Positions 30,885-41,509 of a stretch of DNA of 45,180 nucleotides are shown here, one piece after another. The stretch comes from Gnomoniopsis sp. IMI 355080 (taxonomy: Eukaryota; Ascomycota; Sordariomycetes; Diaporthales; Gnomoniaceae). The position numbers and the translations under genes were made by a program. The notes under the pieces were generated by a model, which was not told where the DNA came from, searched no databases, and saw only the letters and a list, made by a program, of their open reading frames with translations. Position 1 is the stretch's first letter, and each line of letters starts with the position of its first letter. The DNA lies in contig JAPEVC010000271.1 of NCBI GenBank assembly GCA_027946555.1, positions 1-45,180 on the forward strand, in the 5' to 3' direction.

Positions 30885-32408
30885 ATGTCCGCTGCAGCGC
30901 CCCCCCTCACCCTTCAGGATTACCTGGAAAAGCTCCCCGGCACGACCTTCCGCAAGCTCTACCAGCAGCCTTCGACCGCCTTCGCCATCTTTCGCCGCAT
31001 GCTCCCCAACCTCGCAAAGACCATCGTCATGGCCATTCTCTACATGCCCTCGCCGCTCGCCCTCGACGAGCTCGACTTTTGGGTAAAGCCTGAGGCTAAA
31101 CGCGCCAAGGATCAAGCCCTGAGTATCCTGCGACGTTTGCACATCATCACCGTATCCGTGCCCACGAAAGAAAAGCCCCAGCAGACCGTGGCCCTGACAG
31201 CAAACTTCCGCACTTCCTTGCGCCTGGCCCTCGAGGGTGGCGGCGATCATCAGAGCTTCGGCGTGCCTAGTAGCCTCCCCGTGCCTGAACATATCGATAT
31301 TGCCTACCTAGACCGCTGGGCTCGCAACAAGTGGGAGGCAATCCTGCACTACGTTGTCAACAGCGTCGAGATCCGCAGCGACGAGGGCGGCGGGCGCTAC
31401 GCCTCCTCAAACGACAGCAAGAGCGGACCCAAGTCCTCCGTCAAAGAGCTCCTCCTAGCCGGCCGGCTTGTCGAGCGCAGCGCCACAGGCGTGTCCATCA
31501 CTCAGGCTGGCTTCACCTTCCTCCTGCAAGAGGCCAACGCGCAGGTCTGGACGCTCCTTCTCCAATGGCTCGAAGCCGCCGACGTCGCCAACAAGCTGCA
31601 CGACGAAGGCCACAAGACGGCGCGCGGCCACGGCCTAGACCATGTCGACATGCTGTCCTTCCTCTTCATGCTCGCCAGCCTTGAGCTCGGCCGCGCCTAC
31701 GACTCATACGCGCTGACCGAGATGCGCCGCAACATGCTGCCCGACCTCGTCGACTTCGGCCTGATCTACTTTGACAACAAGCAAGCGGGGCAGTTCTACC
31801 CAACGCGCTTGGCCACAACCCTGACGAGCGGAGCGTCGGCCTTACGGTCGGTCTCGAGCGGCTTTGACGCGGCCATCGCAAACTCGGGCGACGATACCGC
31901 CGGTGGCGGCAAGGGTTTTATCATCCTCGAAACCAATTACCGCATCTACGCCTACACGTCCTCACCACTTCAGATATCGGTGCTTGCGCTCTTCTGCGAC
32001 CTGCGCCACCGTTTTGCCGGCATGGTCACAGGCCGCCTCTCGCGCAAATCGATCCGCACGGCTATCGGCTACGGTATCACGGCCGACCAGATCATCGCCT
32101 ACTTGGCGACGCACGCGCACGAGCAAATGCACCGCCTGGCGGCCGCCAACAACAAGCCTGTGCTACCGCCAACTGTTGTCGATCAGATCCGGCTGTGGCA
32201 GCTCGAGAACGAGCGCATGAAGACCACTACAGGCTTCTTGTTCAAGGACTTTGACGATCGACACGACTACGAAAAGGTCAGCACGTACGCTGACGAGATT
32301 GGCGTGTTGCAGTGGAAGAGTGACGCCAAGCAGATGTTCTTTGCCAACCGCCATGAGCAGCTTCGCGATTACATGAAGGTGATCAAGCGAGAGAAGGGGT
32401 CGACTTAG
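30885..32408 (+). CDS. TFB2: TFIIH core subunit Tfb2 (p52)
   Basis: Tfb2/p52 anchors and stimulates the XPB/Ssl2 translocase in TFIIH, in transcription initiation and nucleotide-excision repair. An intronless 507-residue protein starting MSAAAPPLTLQDYLEKLPG. Recognisable features are the N-terminal winged-helix region (TAFAIFRRMLPNLAKTIVM, then PLALDELDFWVK), the central conserved block (LLLQWLEAADVANKLHDEGH) and the C-terminal clutch region (GFIILETNYRIYAYTSSPLQ, then RHRFAGMVTGRLSRKSIRTA), ending in the Tfb5-binding domain (DYEKVSTYADEIGVLQWK). The length is normal for the family. A Gly-rich insertion near residue 345 (GDDTAGGGKG) is variable sequence. High G+C at third positions suggests strong expression or codon selection. 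Confidence 0.96.
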   Translation: MSAAAPPLTLQDYLEKLPGTTFRKLYQQPSTAFAIFRRMLPNLAKTIVMAILYMPSPLALDELDFWVKPEAKRAKDQALSILRRLHIITVSVPTKEKPQQTVALTANFRTSLRLALEGGGDHQSFGVPSSLPVPEHIDIAYLDRWARNKWEAILHYVVNSVEIRSDEGGGRYASSNDSKSGPKSSVKELLLAGRLVERSATGVSITQAGFTFLLQEANAQVWTLLLQWLEAADVANKLHDEGHKTARGHGLDHVDMLSFLFMLASLELGRAYDSYALTEMRRNMLPDLVDFGLIYFDNKQAGQFYPTRLATTLTSGASALRSVSSGFDAAIANSGDDTAGGGKGFIILETNYRIYAYTSSPLQISVLALFCDLRHRFAGMVTGRLSRKSIRTAIGYGITADQIIAYLATHAHEQMHRLAAANNKPVLPPTVVDQIRLWQLENERMKTTTGFLFKDFDDRHDYEKVSTYADEIGVLQWKSDAKQMFFANRHEQLRDYMKVIKREKGST

Positions 32409-33442
32409 AATGACGCACACCACTCTGGACAAGAAAATGTACGTGTAAGCGATGGGCCCATTAAGGGGGATGCTCTGGTGGTAGAATGGCATCCAATGTC
32501 TGGTCGGCGGACTTGGACAATGAACTGGGTTGCGGAGACGGTTGATGGCGTGTTGCAGCTTTGAGTGCGCTTTTTAGCTGAAGATTAACAAGAATATCGG
32601 TGATCTGGGACAACGCGGCCGGGCTCTGCATTTCGCAATATTGCTGGATGGCGAGATCGTCTGAGGTTCGGCGTTCAACGGGTAGGCTCACCAAGATGAC
32701 CAAGTATGGATGGTCAATTTAGGCATGGCGTTAAAGGTCGGAAAACTGGCAGGGAGGCAAACATCCCATTTCATGATACAATTATTCTCATACGGGCCTT
32801 CTCTCTGAGAATTTGGCACCACGAAAGTCAGACAAGGTATGGCGTTCTCAACAACTTATGTCCCACATACAATGTCTCCATTTCATTAGCTTGTGCTACT
32901 GTTCTTTGATTCGTTCTCCTGTTCGGGGCTGACATGCAAGATTGAAAGCATAGCTAAGCCTGCAGCAGCAACCTAATCCTGATCGCTTGAGAAAAAGAAG
33001 AAAAGGCTTCGTCAAACCGTTTTCGTGCATACCGACACGAAGCTTTGTGTCTCCCATCCAACTTCCTAGCAGATGAATCGCTATTCTTCTGTGAAGCCCG
33101 GCTGCTTCCCGTAGGCACTTACTACCAAATAAGCTAAATGTTGAAGAGTGTCAAGTCGTGAACGAGAGGAGAGGCAACTTGAAAAAGCAACACGTCAGCA
33201 TTTTTGGTCAGCCGGTTTACCGTGACCAGTGTGGTCGGCATTTTTATGTGACTCAGAGTATGTATGAGTACCCTTCATGGTGTTTAGGTATTCTGTGTAG
33301 TGACCATCATTAACACGGATTAGGGATGATATTGGGCAATGCTGGGGGAGACTGACCTGGCTGAGCTAAGATGGCTCAACAGAACAAAGAAAGACGCCGA
33401 GGAATCGGCCAACAGAGGGCCGTTTAGCATTAGAGAGAACGC
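32409..33442. other. Intergenic, 1 kb
   Basis: Convergent space between TFB2 and the 33443 locus. A minus-strand frame at 32461-32703 is protein-like in its last 55 codons (from an ATG at MQSPAALSQITD) but has no recognised family and no clear upstream exon. The rest shows nothing notable. Confidence 0.4.
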
Positions 33443-34546
33443 TCACATGACGCTCGCTCTCTTACCAATCCTCTTCCCGCCCATGATGCGCGAGATGTAC
33501 GAGCCACTATGACGCTCATGCATCACTCCACCCTTAGGCAATAGCTTCTTACGCCCCGTCTTGCGGGCAAACTCCTGCTGCCACGTGCGCAGGCTTGTAC
33601 GAGCCTCGTCGGTTGCACAGAATGCCTCGAGATGTACAAACACGCGCTTGCACCGCTCGTCGTCGTCGAGCAGCAAAGCGGCGTCTGATTGGGCGATTGC
33701 ACCAGCCATGTTGCCACTAGTCTGTTGGAGAATGGCTGCAGAGGTAGCGGATGGTGGGAGGCGCGTATTGTAGCGGGTGTAGCGGATGTCGAGCGGTTGA
33801 GATTGGCGGTTACGCTGATCGTTCATGTCCTTGTTGCGCGAGGAATGGGCGAAGATGAGGGTTTGCATGTTTCTGGGAGTCAGAGCCTCTGACTGGAACT
33901 TGTCGTGGAGAGACATAAAGCGGCCGGTCCAGTAGGCGGATGGCTGGGATTCATAGATGAAGCATGGGTCTCGTGAGAAGGATAGGTCGAGCTGCGACTT
34001 ATGGGAGCCAAGGGACCAACGGCTACTACTCTTGGAGACAGGAAGACGAGTTGTCGCTGGAGCATTGAGAACAGCAACAGCTGTAGAACCACTGGCGTCG
34101 GGGAGGGATGCGGTGGATGAGTTATTTGTGGTGCGGCGACTGGGAATGAGGCTGGAGCGAGAAAAAGTGTGCGAGATGCCAGAAAACACGTGGCTGAGGG
34201 TACGCGACTTAGGCAAAGGCCAGTGTTGGTGGGTCGACTCTTCGAGCTGCTTGACGATGGGCGAAGGAGCCCGTTTCTCCGCCTCTATCTGCTGTTTTCC
34301 GGGGACAGGAGACATTCGCATGTTAGTGCTTACTCCAGCGAGGGCCGGTCGGGAATCTCGAGCTCGATCCATGACACCTTCTGTGACGTTTTGTTGCTCT
34401 CGGACGGCATTTCTGTTTTGCTCGAAGCCCATGGGGAGGACATTGTGCTCGACTGGGCCGATGGGTCCACTGATGACGGGACGACGGCGCAGCGGCAGAG
34501 AGAAGCGAGACGTTGGAAGACGGGAGACGCGAGTAGACTGGTCCAT
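33443..34546 (-). CDS. Hypothetical protein, Ser/Arg-rich with conserved-looking C-terminal half
   Basis: An open frame of 367 codons starting MDQSTRVSRLPTSRF. The N-terminal 150 residues are Ser/Arg/Pro-rich and probably disordered. The C-terminal half looks structured and selected: PSAYWTGRFMSLHDKFQSEA (about residues 205-224), then an acidic/aromatic stretch (LLDDDERCKRVFVHLEAFCA) and TWQQEFARKTGRKKLLPKGG. I do not know the function. Its first 70 or so codons overlap, in another frame, the membrane protein frame at 34330-34983. If the two are one gene, a GTAAGC donor at 34333 joined to CTCAG at 34194 links them in phase, and this ATG would not be used. Confidence 0.6.
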   Translation of the reverse strand: MDQSTRVSRLPTSRFSLPLRRRPVISGPIGPVEHNVLPMGFEQNRNAVREQQNVTEGVMDRARDSRPALAGVSTNMRMSPVPGKQQIEAEKRAPSPIVKQLEESTHQHWPLPKSRTLSHVFSGISHTFSRSSLIPSRRTTNNSSTASLPDASGSTAVAVLNAPATTRLPVSKSSSRWSLGSHKSQLDLSFSRDPCFIYESQPSAYWTGRFMSLHDKFQSEALTPRNMQTLIFAHSSRNKDMNDQRNRQSQPLDIRYTRYNTRLPPSATSAAILQQTSGNMAGAIAQSDAALLLDDDERCKRVFVHLEAFCATDEARTSLRTWQQEFARKTGRKKLLPKGGVMHERHSGSYISRIMGGKRIGKRASVM

Positions 34547-34983
34547 GATGGAAACAGCCGTGGGAGAATGTCTTGAGCACGGCCGGCGATCTCAGAGGCA
34601 AGTTTGCTGGCACAAGCAGCGACGACGAGGGGGACGATGGACAGTGCGGTCAGCCACAATGGGACGAGGACGCGGAGTGAGTCGATCCAAGGCTTTGGTA
34701 GTTCGCATAAAAGCAGCAAGGTGCACTTGAGACTCTGCACGATGGCAAATGTGGTGTCTGTGATGATAGCAGAAATGACCCAGGCTAAAAAGAAGGCAAT
34801 CTGCTTGAAGGAGAGTGGCTGATTGGGTGTGTCCTCGGAGGCTCTGGACTTCAGGTCGTCGAAAAGGGCAGAGGCACCTAATTTCAATGGCGACACCTTC
34901 AGCGGGGAGAGATCGGTCGACAAATTTGCGTGGTGTCTGTGGATCACTTTGTTCCGCGTCGGTGTGAGAGTCTGTGTATTCAT
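34330..34983 (-). CDS. Hypothetical membrane protein, or 5' exon of the 33443 gene
   Basis: A 217-codon frame starting MNTQTLTPTRNKV. Residues of about 58-85 (SFKQIAFFLAWVISAIITD) and 104-126 (LVPLWLTALSIVPLVVAACA) are hydrophobic helices, with a further hydrophobic stretch near residue 90 (LKCTLLLLCEL). The tail is Ser-rich. The first 130 codons look genuinely coding by their G/C third positions and helices. The last 70 overlap the 33443-34546 frame. Ending this exon at 34334 and splicing to 34193 would give one larger protein: an N-terminal membrane region plus the HVFSGISHTFSRSSL...YWTGRFM region. I cannot decide between two genes and one. Confidence 0.55.
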   Translation of the reverse strand: MNTQTLTPTRNKVIHRHHANLSTDLSPLKVSPLKLGASALFDDLKSRASEDTPNQPLSFKQIAFFLAWVISAIITDTTFAIVQSLKCTLLLLCELPKPWIDSLRVLVPLWLTALSIVPLVVAACASKLASEIAGRAQDILPRLFPSWTSLLASPVFQRLASLCRCAVVPSSVDPSAQSSTMSSPWASSKTEMPSESNKTSQKVSWIELEIPDRPSLE

Positions 34984-35628
34984 GGCGGGTTAGAGGGTCG
35001 TCTGGATGCGCATCAAAACGATGGAGCTGGGACTTCAGAAGGGTAGGAAATTCGTGTAGATTGGAATCTTGTGACTGTAGGAAAAGGGTGAGGATTGTAG
35101 GGGGTATGATGATGGAGTTGGGTCGTGTATCAAGGCGTTTTTCAACGGAAGACAAAAATGAGAAGATCTTACAACGGCGGGAGCTTCGAGTGGTGTGAAT
35201 GCTTTGCTGGTGAGAAGGTAGAACGGAAGGAGGACAATGTGATTCGTTGTTCCTTTGAATGGCTGGTATCTGGTTTGTTGTTTTGTTGCTGAATTGGAAG
35301 CCACGCTCGATGAGGGCTTCAGGGGCTCATTCCACCACTGGCAGAGTATAACGAGTAACAAGTTTGTCGAAGCAGAATGCACGAACACAGACTTGGCATA
35401 TATTCAAAGCCTGGAGGACCCAATGCAACCCCAGCTTTGCTTGCTTTCGCCCAGAATGTGCTCTTGTACAAATGAAAACAATGCTTTCACTTTTCTCAAA
35501 TACTGCTATGCCTGTTCTCGTTACCCAAGTCTATCCCATGCTATCTATGCCTGTCCCCACATCAACTGCTGTGATTGCAAGTAATTAAACGTCCTACCGC
35601 ATACTGAGGACTGTAACAGCTGCCGCCG
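34984..35628. other. Intergenic, 0.65 kb
   Basis: Holds the promoter region of the 33443-34983 locus and the 3' flank of the TANGO2 homologue. Short frames here show no family features. Confidence 0.5.
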
Positions 35629-36720
35629 TCATGACTGATCCCACCCGTCCACCGCGAACCGAAACGTCACATCTCCCTTGCCCCTCTCGATCGCACTTCC
35701 ATTCGCGTCAAAGAGCGCCCTCTCTGTATACGTGACATTGCCGTCCCAGTCCACCAGCATCACCGTCTGTCGCTGTGTCCCGTACATGCCCGTACTAAAA
35801 CCCTGCGGCGTGTTTGGTCTCGAAACATCCTCCACCCCATTCAGCGTCTTGTTCAGTTCGGGGTCCGCATGGCCATTCGCCGCCGCCTTTGCAGCCGCCT
35901 CGGCCATAGCGTCTTTGTGCTCCTGGTTGCCCACCAGCGGGATGAAGATCGACTCGTGCAGCACCTTGAAGTAGTCCTGAAAGCTCATGTCCGGTGACTT
36001 GGGCAGATCGTCCGTGTCCAACAACGCAAACAGTCGTTCTTGCAGCTGCTCCTGACTGAGATCCCTCTCCACCGCCTCCGCCACAATCTTCTGCAACAAC
36101 GCTTTACCCTTCGTAACTTTCGGCCACTCCACCGGACTATCCCACGCAGCATTGCTCAGTCCCACCGTATCTCCTCGAGCGCCTGCAATCCACGGCGTCT
36201 GCTCCGGATGCGCCACCTTGTTGGACAAGATAGCCAGCGGCGCCATCTCGCCCTCGGCCTTCTTGCGAAGCTTGCCACAAATCAAAGAAAATCCACCCAC
36301 ACCCTGCGTCCCACCCTCGGCAATCATGGCGTCAATAAACTCGGTCACGCTCTGTTTGGGTGACGCGCCTAGCCACGCGGTCACCATGCCGCCACGAGAC
36401 TTGGCGCCGGCGACGGACGGCGCGCCGGAGCCTGACGTGAGCTCGCGATAGTTGGTGAGCACGGCAAAGTGGCCTGCACGTGTGATGCCCTGCCAGGTGC
36501 CTTGTTCGGCGCGGAGGAGGTCGCGAGAGGCGAGGATGTGCTGGGTCTCTTCCTTCTCGGTGCTGTCGCCATTTTGATGTATGGTAGGCGTTCCTGTCTT
36601 CGAGGCTTTTGTGGTCCACCAGTGCGGCCGCGAGGTGGGGCGAAGGATGAACTCGTCGCGGTTATCGAGGGCGATAAGCGCATATTTTGGGTGCGCCGTG
36701 GTGAGAAGGACGATACACAT
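35629..36720 (-). CDS. NRDE / TANGO2 family protein
   Basis: A 363-residue member of the NRDE (TANGO2, transport and Golgi organisation 2) family, linked in animals to Golgi structure, lipid and haem handling. The start at 36720 gives MCIVLLTTAHPKYALIALDN with the conserved Cys2 that is characteristic of the family and may serve as an N-terminal nucleophile; an upstream in-frame GTG is not a credible start. The signature NRDEFILRP (residues 20-28) follows, then GTWQGITRAGHFAVLTNYRE, LSNAAWDSPVEWPKV and the C-terminal GTQRQTVMLVDWDGNVTYTE. It is intronless, with no signal peptide. An Ala-rich insertion near residue 275 (KDAMAEAAAKAAANG) looks like lineage-specific sequence. The cellular role in fungi is not established. 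Confidence 0.92.
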   Translation of the reverse strand: MCIVLLTTAHPKYALIALDNRDEFILRPTSRPHWWTTKASKTGTPTIHQNGDSTEKEETQHILASRDLLRAEQGTWQGITRAGHFAVLTNYRELTSGSGAPSVAGAKSRGGMVTAWLGASPKQSVTEFIDAMIAEGGTQGVGGFSLICGKLRKKAEGEMAPLAILSNKVAHPEQTPWIAGARGDTVGLSNAAWDSPVEWPKVTKGKALLQKIVAEAVERDLSQEQLQERLFALLDTDDLPKSPDMSFQDYFKVLHESIFIPLVGNQEHKDAMAEAAAKAAANGHADPELNKTLNGVEDVSRPNTPQGFSTGMYGTQRQTVMLVDWDGNVTYTERALFDANGSAIERGKGDVTFRFAVDGWDQS

Positions 36721-39369
36721 GATGTATATATCTATCTTGCCCACCCTGCTGATGTTGTGATTACTTCAAAGCCGACTGATTTCCGGAGATAGGGTTTGTT
36801 TGTTTGACCAAGTCGATGTTGATGACTACCTATCGAACTGGATGGGAGTCCTCTGAATTCTTTCAAGGAAGACCTATGAAGCAGTACAAATGGTAGTTGT
36901 GCTGTCCACTTCCAAGTTTGGCTCCTTCAACGACTCTGTCTCCCGATATGAGGTCACGCCACAGAGCCAGCCTCCCAAAGCGAATCAGCAGCTCGCTCCA
37001 GCACCAGGGCAGCTGGGACACACGACTCTCGCCTCCGCGTGATGTTATGCCAAGCTGACCAAGTAACGATGTCAAGAATTAAACTTTGTGAGTTGTCTAT
37101 AAGACTGGATTGATTCTTAGGAATGTCGGGTATGACAGCGGTTGTTGAGCACCCGACACTTAGGTACTGTCAGAAAGTAGTCGTAGGTACGCGTTATCAG
37201 GGACATTGTCTCCCAAAGCATAGGGCGCCAGGCCGCGTAGGCGGTGAATACTACCTCCGGCGGCCGCTGGAAAGGGCCGCCCCGGCGATCAGGAGCCCCC
37301 TGTATTGCCGCACATTTGGCCATGCAGCGTCCCGTGCCCTACATGCACAAGCTCCGAAGACGGACGCCGGGCAATCAACCACGACATCTCGCTTCACCAC
37401 CGGCCGTGAGGCGTCTCAGCCGAGCAAATGTGCCCTTTGTCTTCATGGTATACCTTTCTCATAAATGTTCCTGATCGGCCTTTCTGATGTCGTTGTTATA
37501 TCACCGTAGAATCGTCCTATCAACGAAGAGGCAGACGGTGAAGGCATAGTTAAAGAACTACCAAGGCTTGCTGCTACATGGCTTCCCCCCCGTCAATATC
37601 GGCATGCCTCTTGCATTTCTCATTGGAAGCGGTGTTACCAATACGGGGAGCAGCGCGACGACCAAGTAGTCCTGCTCGCTAATCCTCAATATGTCGGCTT
37701 CGCTGCAGTTGCCGTTGCCGAATACGCGTCCTCGTCAGACCCTCGTCGGCATGTGTCTATATTAACGGAAATAGATTCGTTCACTGACTCTCAAAATCCA
37801 AATTTAGACTTGATTATTTCCAAAAAGACCCTGAGGTGACAGCCTGGGCAGTGGACGAGGCTGCCTAATGTCAGAAGGCTGACACTCCAAGCCTTGCCCA
37901 GCATTTGAGCCTTCTGCATGGCCTAGGCCGGCTGACTCTTCATGAGATAAGCGAAGCCTTGGGCGCCAAATATGGAATCAGCAGAAATGACTAGATCGGC
38001 CTTTTGCCAAGTCAATTTTCTCCATTCAACTCGAGAGTCTAGCACCGAAACTTATTCTGGTCTCAAGAGTTCCATTAATGAATAGTAACGAGGCTGCGCG
38101 CGCGCTTCAAGCATATGCAGTATGCCTGATATCAGATACGGATTCCCTTGATGTGTGAAAGTGGAAAGCAAAGACGAATAGAAACACATAGCAAGAAATG
38201 TGCTCGTCTTCTACCCAGCTTGATTATCAGTGCGGTAGCCAACCTCTATTAGTCTTGCGCGCTGGTTGGATACGCAGACTGTCGGATATCCTCTGGGCCA
38301 CTTGTATGCGGACGAGGGACCCCAGACTCTGCCACGAGGGAAAAGCCAAGCTCTTAACGCTCGGAGAATACAGATTACATGGTCTAGATGCAAGATTGAC
38401 AGCCGACCAGGCTCGGGCATCGACCGCGAACTGATCGAGACCACTGAAACTAGCTCCTGTTACGAAGAGCCCGGCGTCTGCGAAAACCATTCGTACTTGT
38501 GACACACGCAGGTCCACAGTTGTCATGGTGGCCAGGCCCCCTCGGCTCTTCCCGAAAGCATCCGTCAGATCTGGTGGACCCAGGGGACCCTCGTTGAACG
38601 AAGCTTCTTTTTAGGCTTGAGTCAGGCTTGGGTGGTATTAAAACGCTGCAGTCCAATGTAGTAATGAGACGAAATCTCACAAAAGACCAGCTGAAAGGCT
38701 TGACTGCGAGATTGACACTCTTGTTGGTACACAAGATCAGAGTCCAAGCTTATGCAAAGGCTTGTATTTTCTCAGCCAAGGGGGTCCAAGGACATGCCAT
38801 TCTCACCGCACGATGCTGGCTTAGGCACGATGCCTTCGTGTTGAAGAGACGCTCGGCCTCATCCACTCTGGCGTTTCACCTGCCTTGTACCACGACTCTC
38901 AAACCCGCCCCAAGAGGGTGAATAGCATAGAAAGGTGAGGATCGTTTAGTCTCACAATGCCAAGGGATGATGGCGGCTCGCTTGACAGTCAATCCGGTGA
39001 TTTACAGATAAACAATGGAACCTCTCGACTCTTGCGTCTCAATCATCTCCAGATGCCAGAACAACATCACGCCACTTTTTGGTCCGTTAAACAATACCCC
39101 AGGAGGATCTCGTGCTTTCTGGCTCAACTCTGTTCTGCAAACGTTGCTTGGCCTGACACAGACTATATGCTGCAAGGCAGGTCCTGGCTTTGATTGTCCC
39201 GACACGGCCGATCTTCCTACCTGTGGTTCCACACAACCTCTACCAAATAGATCAGACTTCCGGACGGATTGACAGGCCAAGTTATCCGTCTTGGCTGCTC
39301 GGCACATATCCCACAAACGGCTGTCTGCAATAATCTCAACAACAACAACACTGCGTCCAAACCGCTACG
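36721..39369. other. Gene-poor intergenic block, 2.6 kb
   Basis: No gene that I can support. A 113-codon G+C-rich frame at 37123-37464 (+) has no family features. A short perfect hairpin, TGTCAG-AAGG-CTGACA, lies at 37869-37884. I see no transposase or reverse-transcriptase fragment, terminal repeat or tRNA. Confidence 0.45.
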
Positions 39370-39923
39370 ATGTCGAGGTTGATGAGGCGCGGACGGCGCC
39401 ACATACCATCCCCTTTGAACGTCGGCAGGGCGCCATCTGCAATGATTGAATCGCTTTCACCAAGGCGGCCACATTCGCCGAGACAATTCGTTACAATAGT
39501 ACCCATCCAGGCAACGGCACTGCCGACCCCAATACAGTCCATCCTCACTACTACGGTTTATCAGACGGTAACACCCACAGCCCTTCCGACAACACCGTCA
39601 GTACCAACAGCGCCGGTACAGACGCAGATTCCAACGGCTACCAACGGGAGTATTGCGATGCCAGTACCAACGCTACAGGTAGATGAGACCGCGATAGGAG
39701 GAGGCAATGCGACTACAACAGTGGTGAATGTGGCGCAAGGAAGTAATATGACGGTGATCGCTGGCGTAGCTGGCGCAGGCAAGTACCTCCGCACGCCCCG
39801 TCACTTGAAATCAACTGTCACTGTCTGCTAACACGAATTTCAGCTGGCTTTTCGTTCCTGTCAATTGCCCTTTTTTTCTACGTAAGGAACAGGGCTGCCC
39901 CGAATGCGGGTGCTAGCGAGTGA
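39370..39923 (+). CDS. Thr/Pro-rich single-pass membrane protein, GC-AG intron
   Basis: Exons 39370-39778 and 39844-39923 give 162 residues. The intron starts with GCAAGT rather than GT and ends TTTCAG, with GCTAAC about 10-15 nt before it; this is the recognised minor GC-AG class. Splicing joins VIAGVAGA to AGFSFLSIALFFYVRNR, creating one transmembrane helix with a basic stop-transfer flank and a short cytosolic tail. Before it is a Thr/Pro-rich stretch (TTTVYQTVTPTALPTTPSVP) like an O-glycosylated extracellular stalk, with a few N-glycosylation sequons. The N-terminus is basic and not a clear signal peptide, so an upstream exon may be missing. The architecture resembles small fungal cell-surface stalk proteins. 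Function unknown. Confidence 0.6.
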
Positions 39924-41509
39924 GTCTCAAGCCGATGGACTTTGCAAAAGTCTTGCATGCTGACACACTCAAAGGAAACGAAGTACGCTGGATTTGAGGA
40001 GAGCCCAAGCTATTGCAGGGCAGCTGAACCGGCCCTATTCCTCCAGAGGAAGGATGGGGTAGGTTATCCCTTTCGCCATAGCCCATCTAAGAGGACCTGT
40101 GCGAGCTCTAGGATGTTTCTTTCAATGAATCATTGGAAAAGAAGTATTTTGGTGGCCTTACCAGCACCTAGCCCGGAGAGTGGTTGGGGACAACCTAAAG
40201 ACACTTCCCAGATGCAGCGAATAGAGAATCGGCCCATGGTAAGAGCCACCCACTGCCAGTGTCGTGAGGCTGACAATGCTAACATTATTTAAGCATAAAC
40301 GGTTTTCTTGGATACGTATTGACAATGTAATGCATAATGGTGTTGAGGTTTTGCGAGGTAATGGGTCAAGGCCTTATTGCAGGGCTTATGGGCAAATGAG
40401 GACAACTTCTTTTGCTACTCAGGTCCAAATGGCCATCGGACGGTAGGAGCATTTACGGGACCAAAAAGCGTGAGGGATACTGTCTCTTTGTCTTGTGGAC
40501 TCGACAAGTCTGAGAAAGCCTCATACTTTCCCAGTCTCAAAATGTGACAAAGCACAAAAGCAAGTGTGAACCACAACCACAATGATGGTTGATGAGGCAT
40601 TTCACGTCAACGTTTTACCTGACCTTACTTCTCATCCATCTTGTGACGGTGGAACACGGGGAGAAGATGACATGGTTCAAACTGGCTATAGCCCCATTTT
40701 CAATAATTCAATGCCTCAATTTAAGAATCCACAATACAGGGCTCCAAACCAACGATATACTTCCTCTATCATCTGGTTTGCAACGATGGTTGTGAAGTCA
40801 GCTGGGGACAATAGATATCCTGTATACCATGCGCCGCACATGCTGCTGCATATCGTACGAGAAGACAGCCATGTGTGAAGCAAAATGGTCATATCAACGT
40901 GTGATCCTTGCCCATACCATCCTGCAGCCAAGTCATGGTCAGATGTCCAAACGGCAGACTGGAAAATTTAGGGAAAAGTCGGGTAGCGGCAGGAAACAAC
41001 CAATGAAGTTGGCAGCAGCAGCAGCCAGCCAGCCGAGCAAGGAGTCAAGATGATAATACATGAGGCAGTGGGAGTGGCAAAAGAGGATGATGAAAATAGT
41101 AGGATGGGGGGGGGGGGGAAACAAGTGTATTGATGCCATGCAAGCTTCTGACTCCGATACCATACACTCGGGTCAGAGGGTTGTGTGATAGACACGCGCT
41201 ACCACATATCCATCGAGTTTGAATTTGAGACAGGCAGTGCACTGAAGAACTTATTTGGCCTATCGTGCATACCTCGCGTGAGCAAGGTATTTAGGTGAGA
41301 GCTGAACAAAACGGTCGTGAACGAGAGAAGGCTGACCACGCCCTTCTAGGACACGTTACTGAGATACATTGTCTGCCACAATTTCATATACTGGCCTTTT
41401 CTGTAGTGACGATGAAATTCAGGTCAGAAATGACACACTGTGCCCACGCCTCTCTTAACCACTCCGACAGCGCCAGTGCATCGGCAGGTGACCTACATAC
41501 GTTCTACGC
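39924..41509. other. Intergenic, 1.6 kb
   Basis: Convergent space between the small membrane protein and biotin-protein ligase. It contains a G13 run at 41106-41118. Frames of 60-140 codons here show no family features. Confidence 0.45.
41106..41118. repeat. G13 homopolymer
   Basis: Third run of exactly 13 G in the window, in intergenic DNA about 390 bp past the biotin-protein ligase stop codon. Confidence 0.85.

Noticed and set aside
32461..32703. 80-codon minus-strand frame after TFB2
   Set aside because: It is protein-like near its end but has no ATG at its start, no upstream exon and no family; most likely 3' flank.
33957..34730. 257-codon plus-strand frame opposite the 33443 locus
   Set aside because: It is Arg/Gly-rich antisense of a Ser/Arg-rich coding strand; no motif and no start context.
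37123..37464. 113-codon plus-strand frame in the gene-poor block
   Set aside because: It is G+C-rich, with no family, no splice partner and no neighbouring exon.
37869..37884. Short perfect hairpin TGTCAG-AAGG-CTGACA
   Set aside because: Six-base arms are expected by chance, and no gene ends nearby that would make it a terminator.
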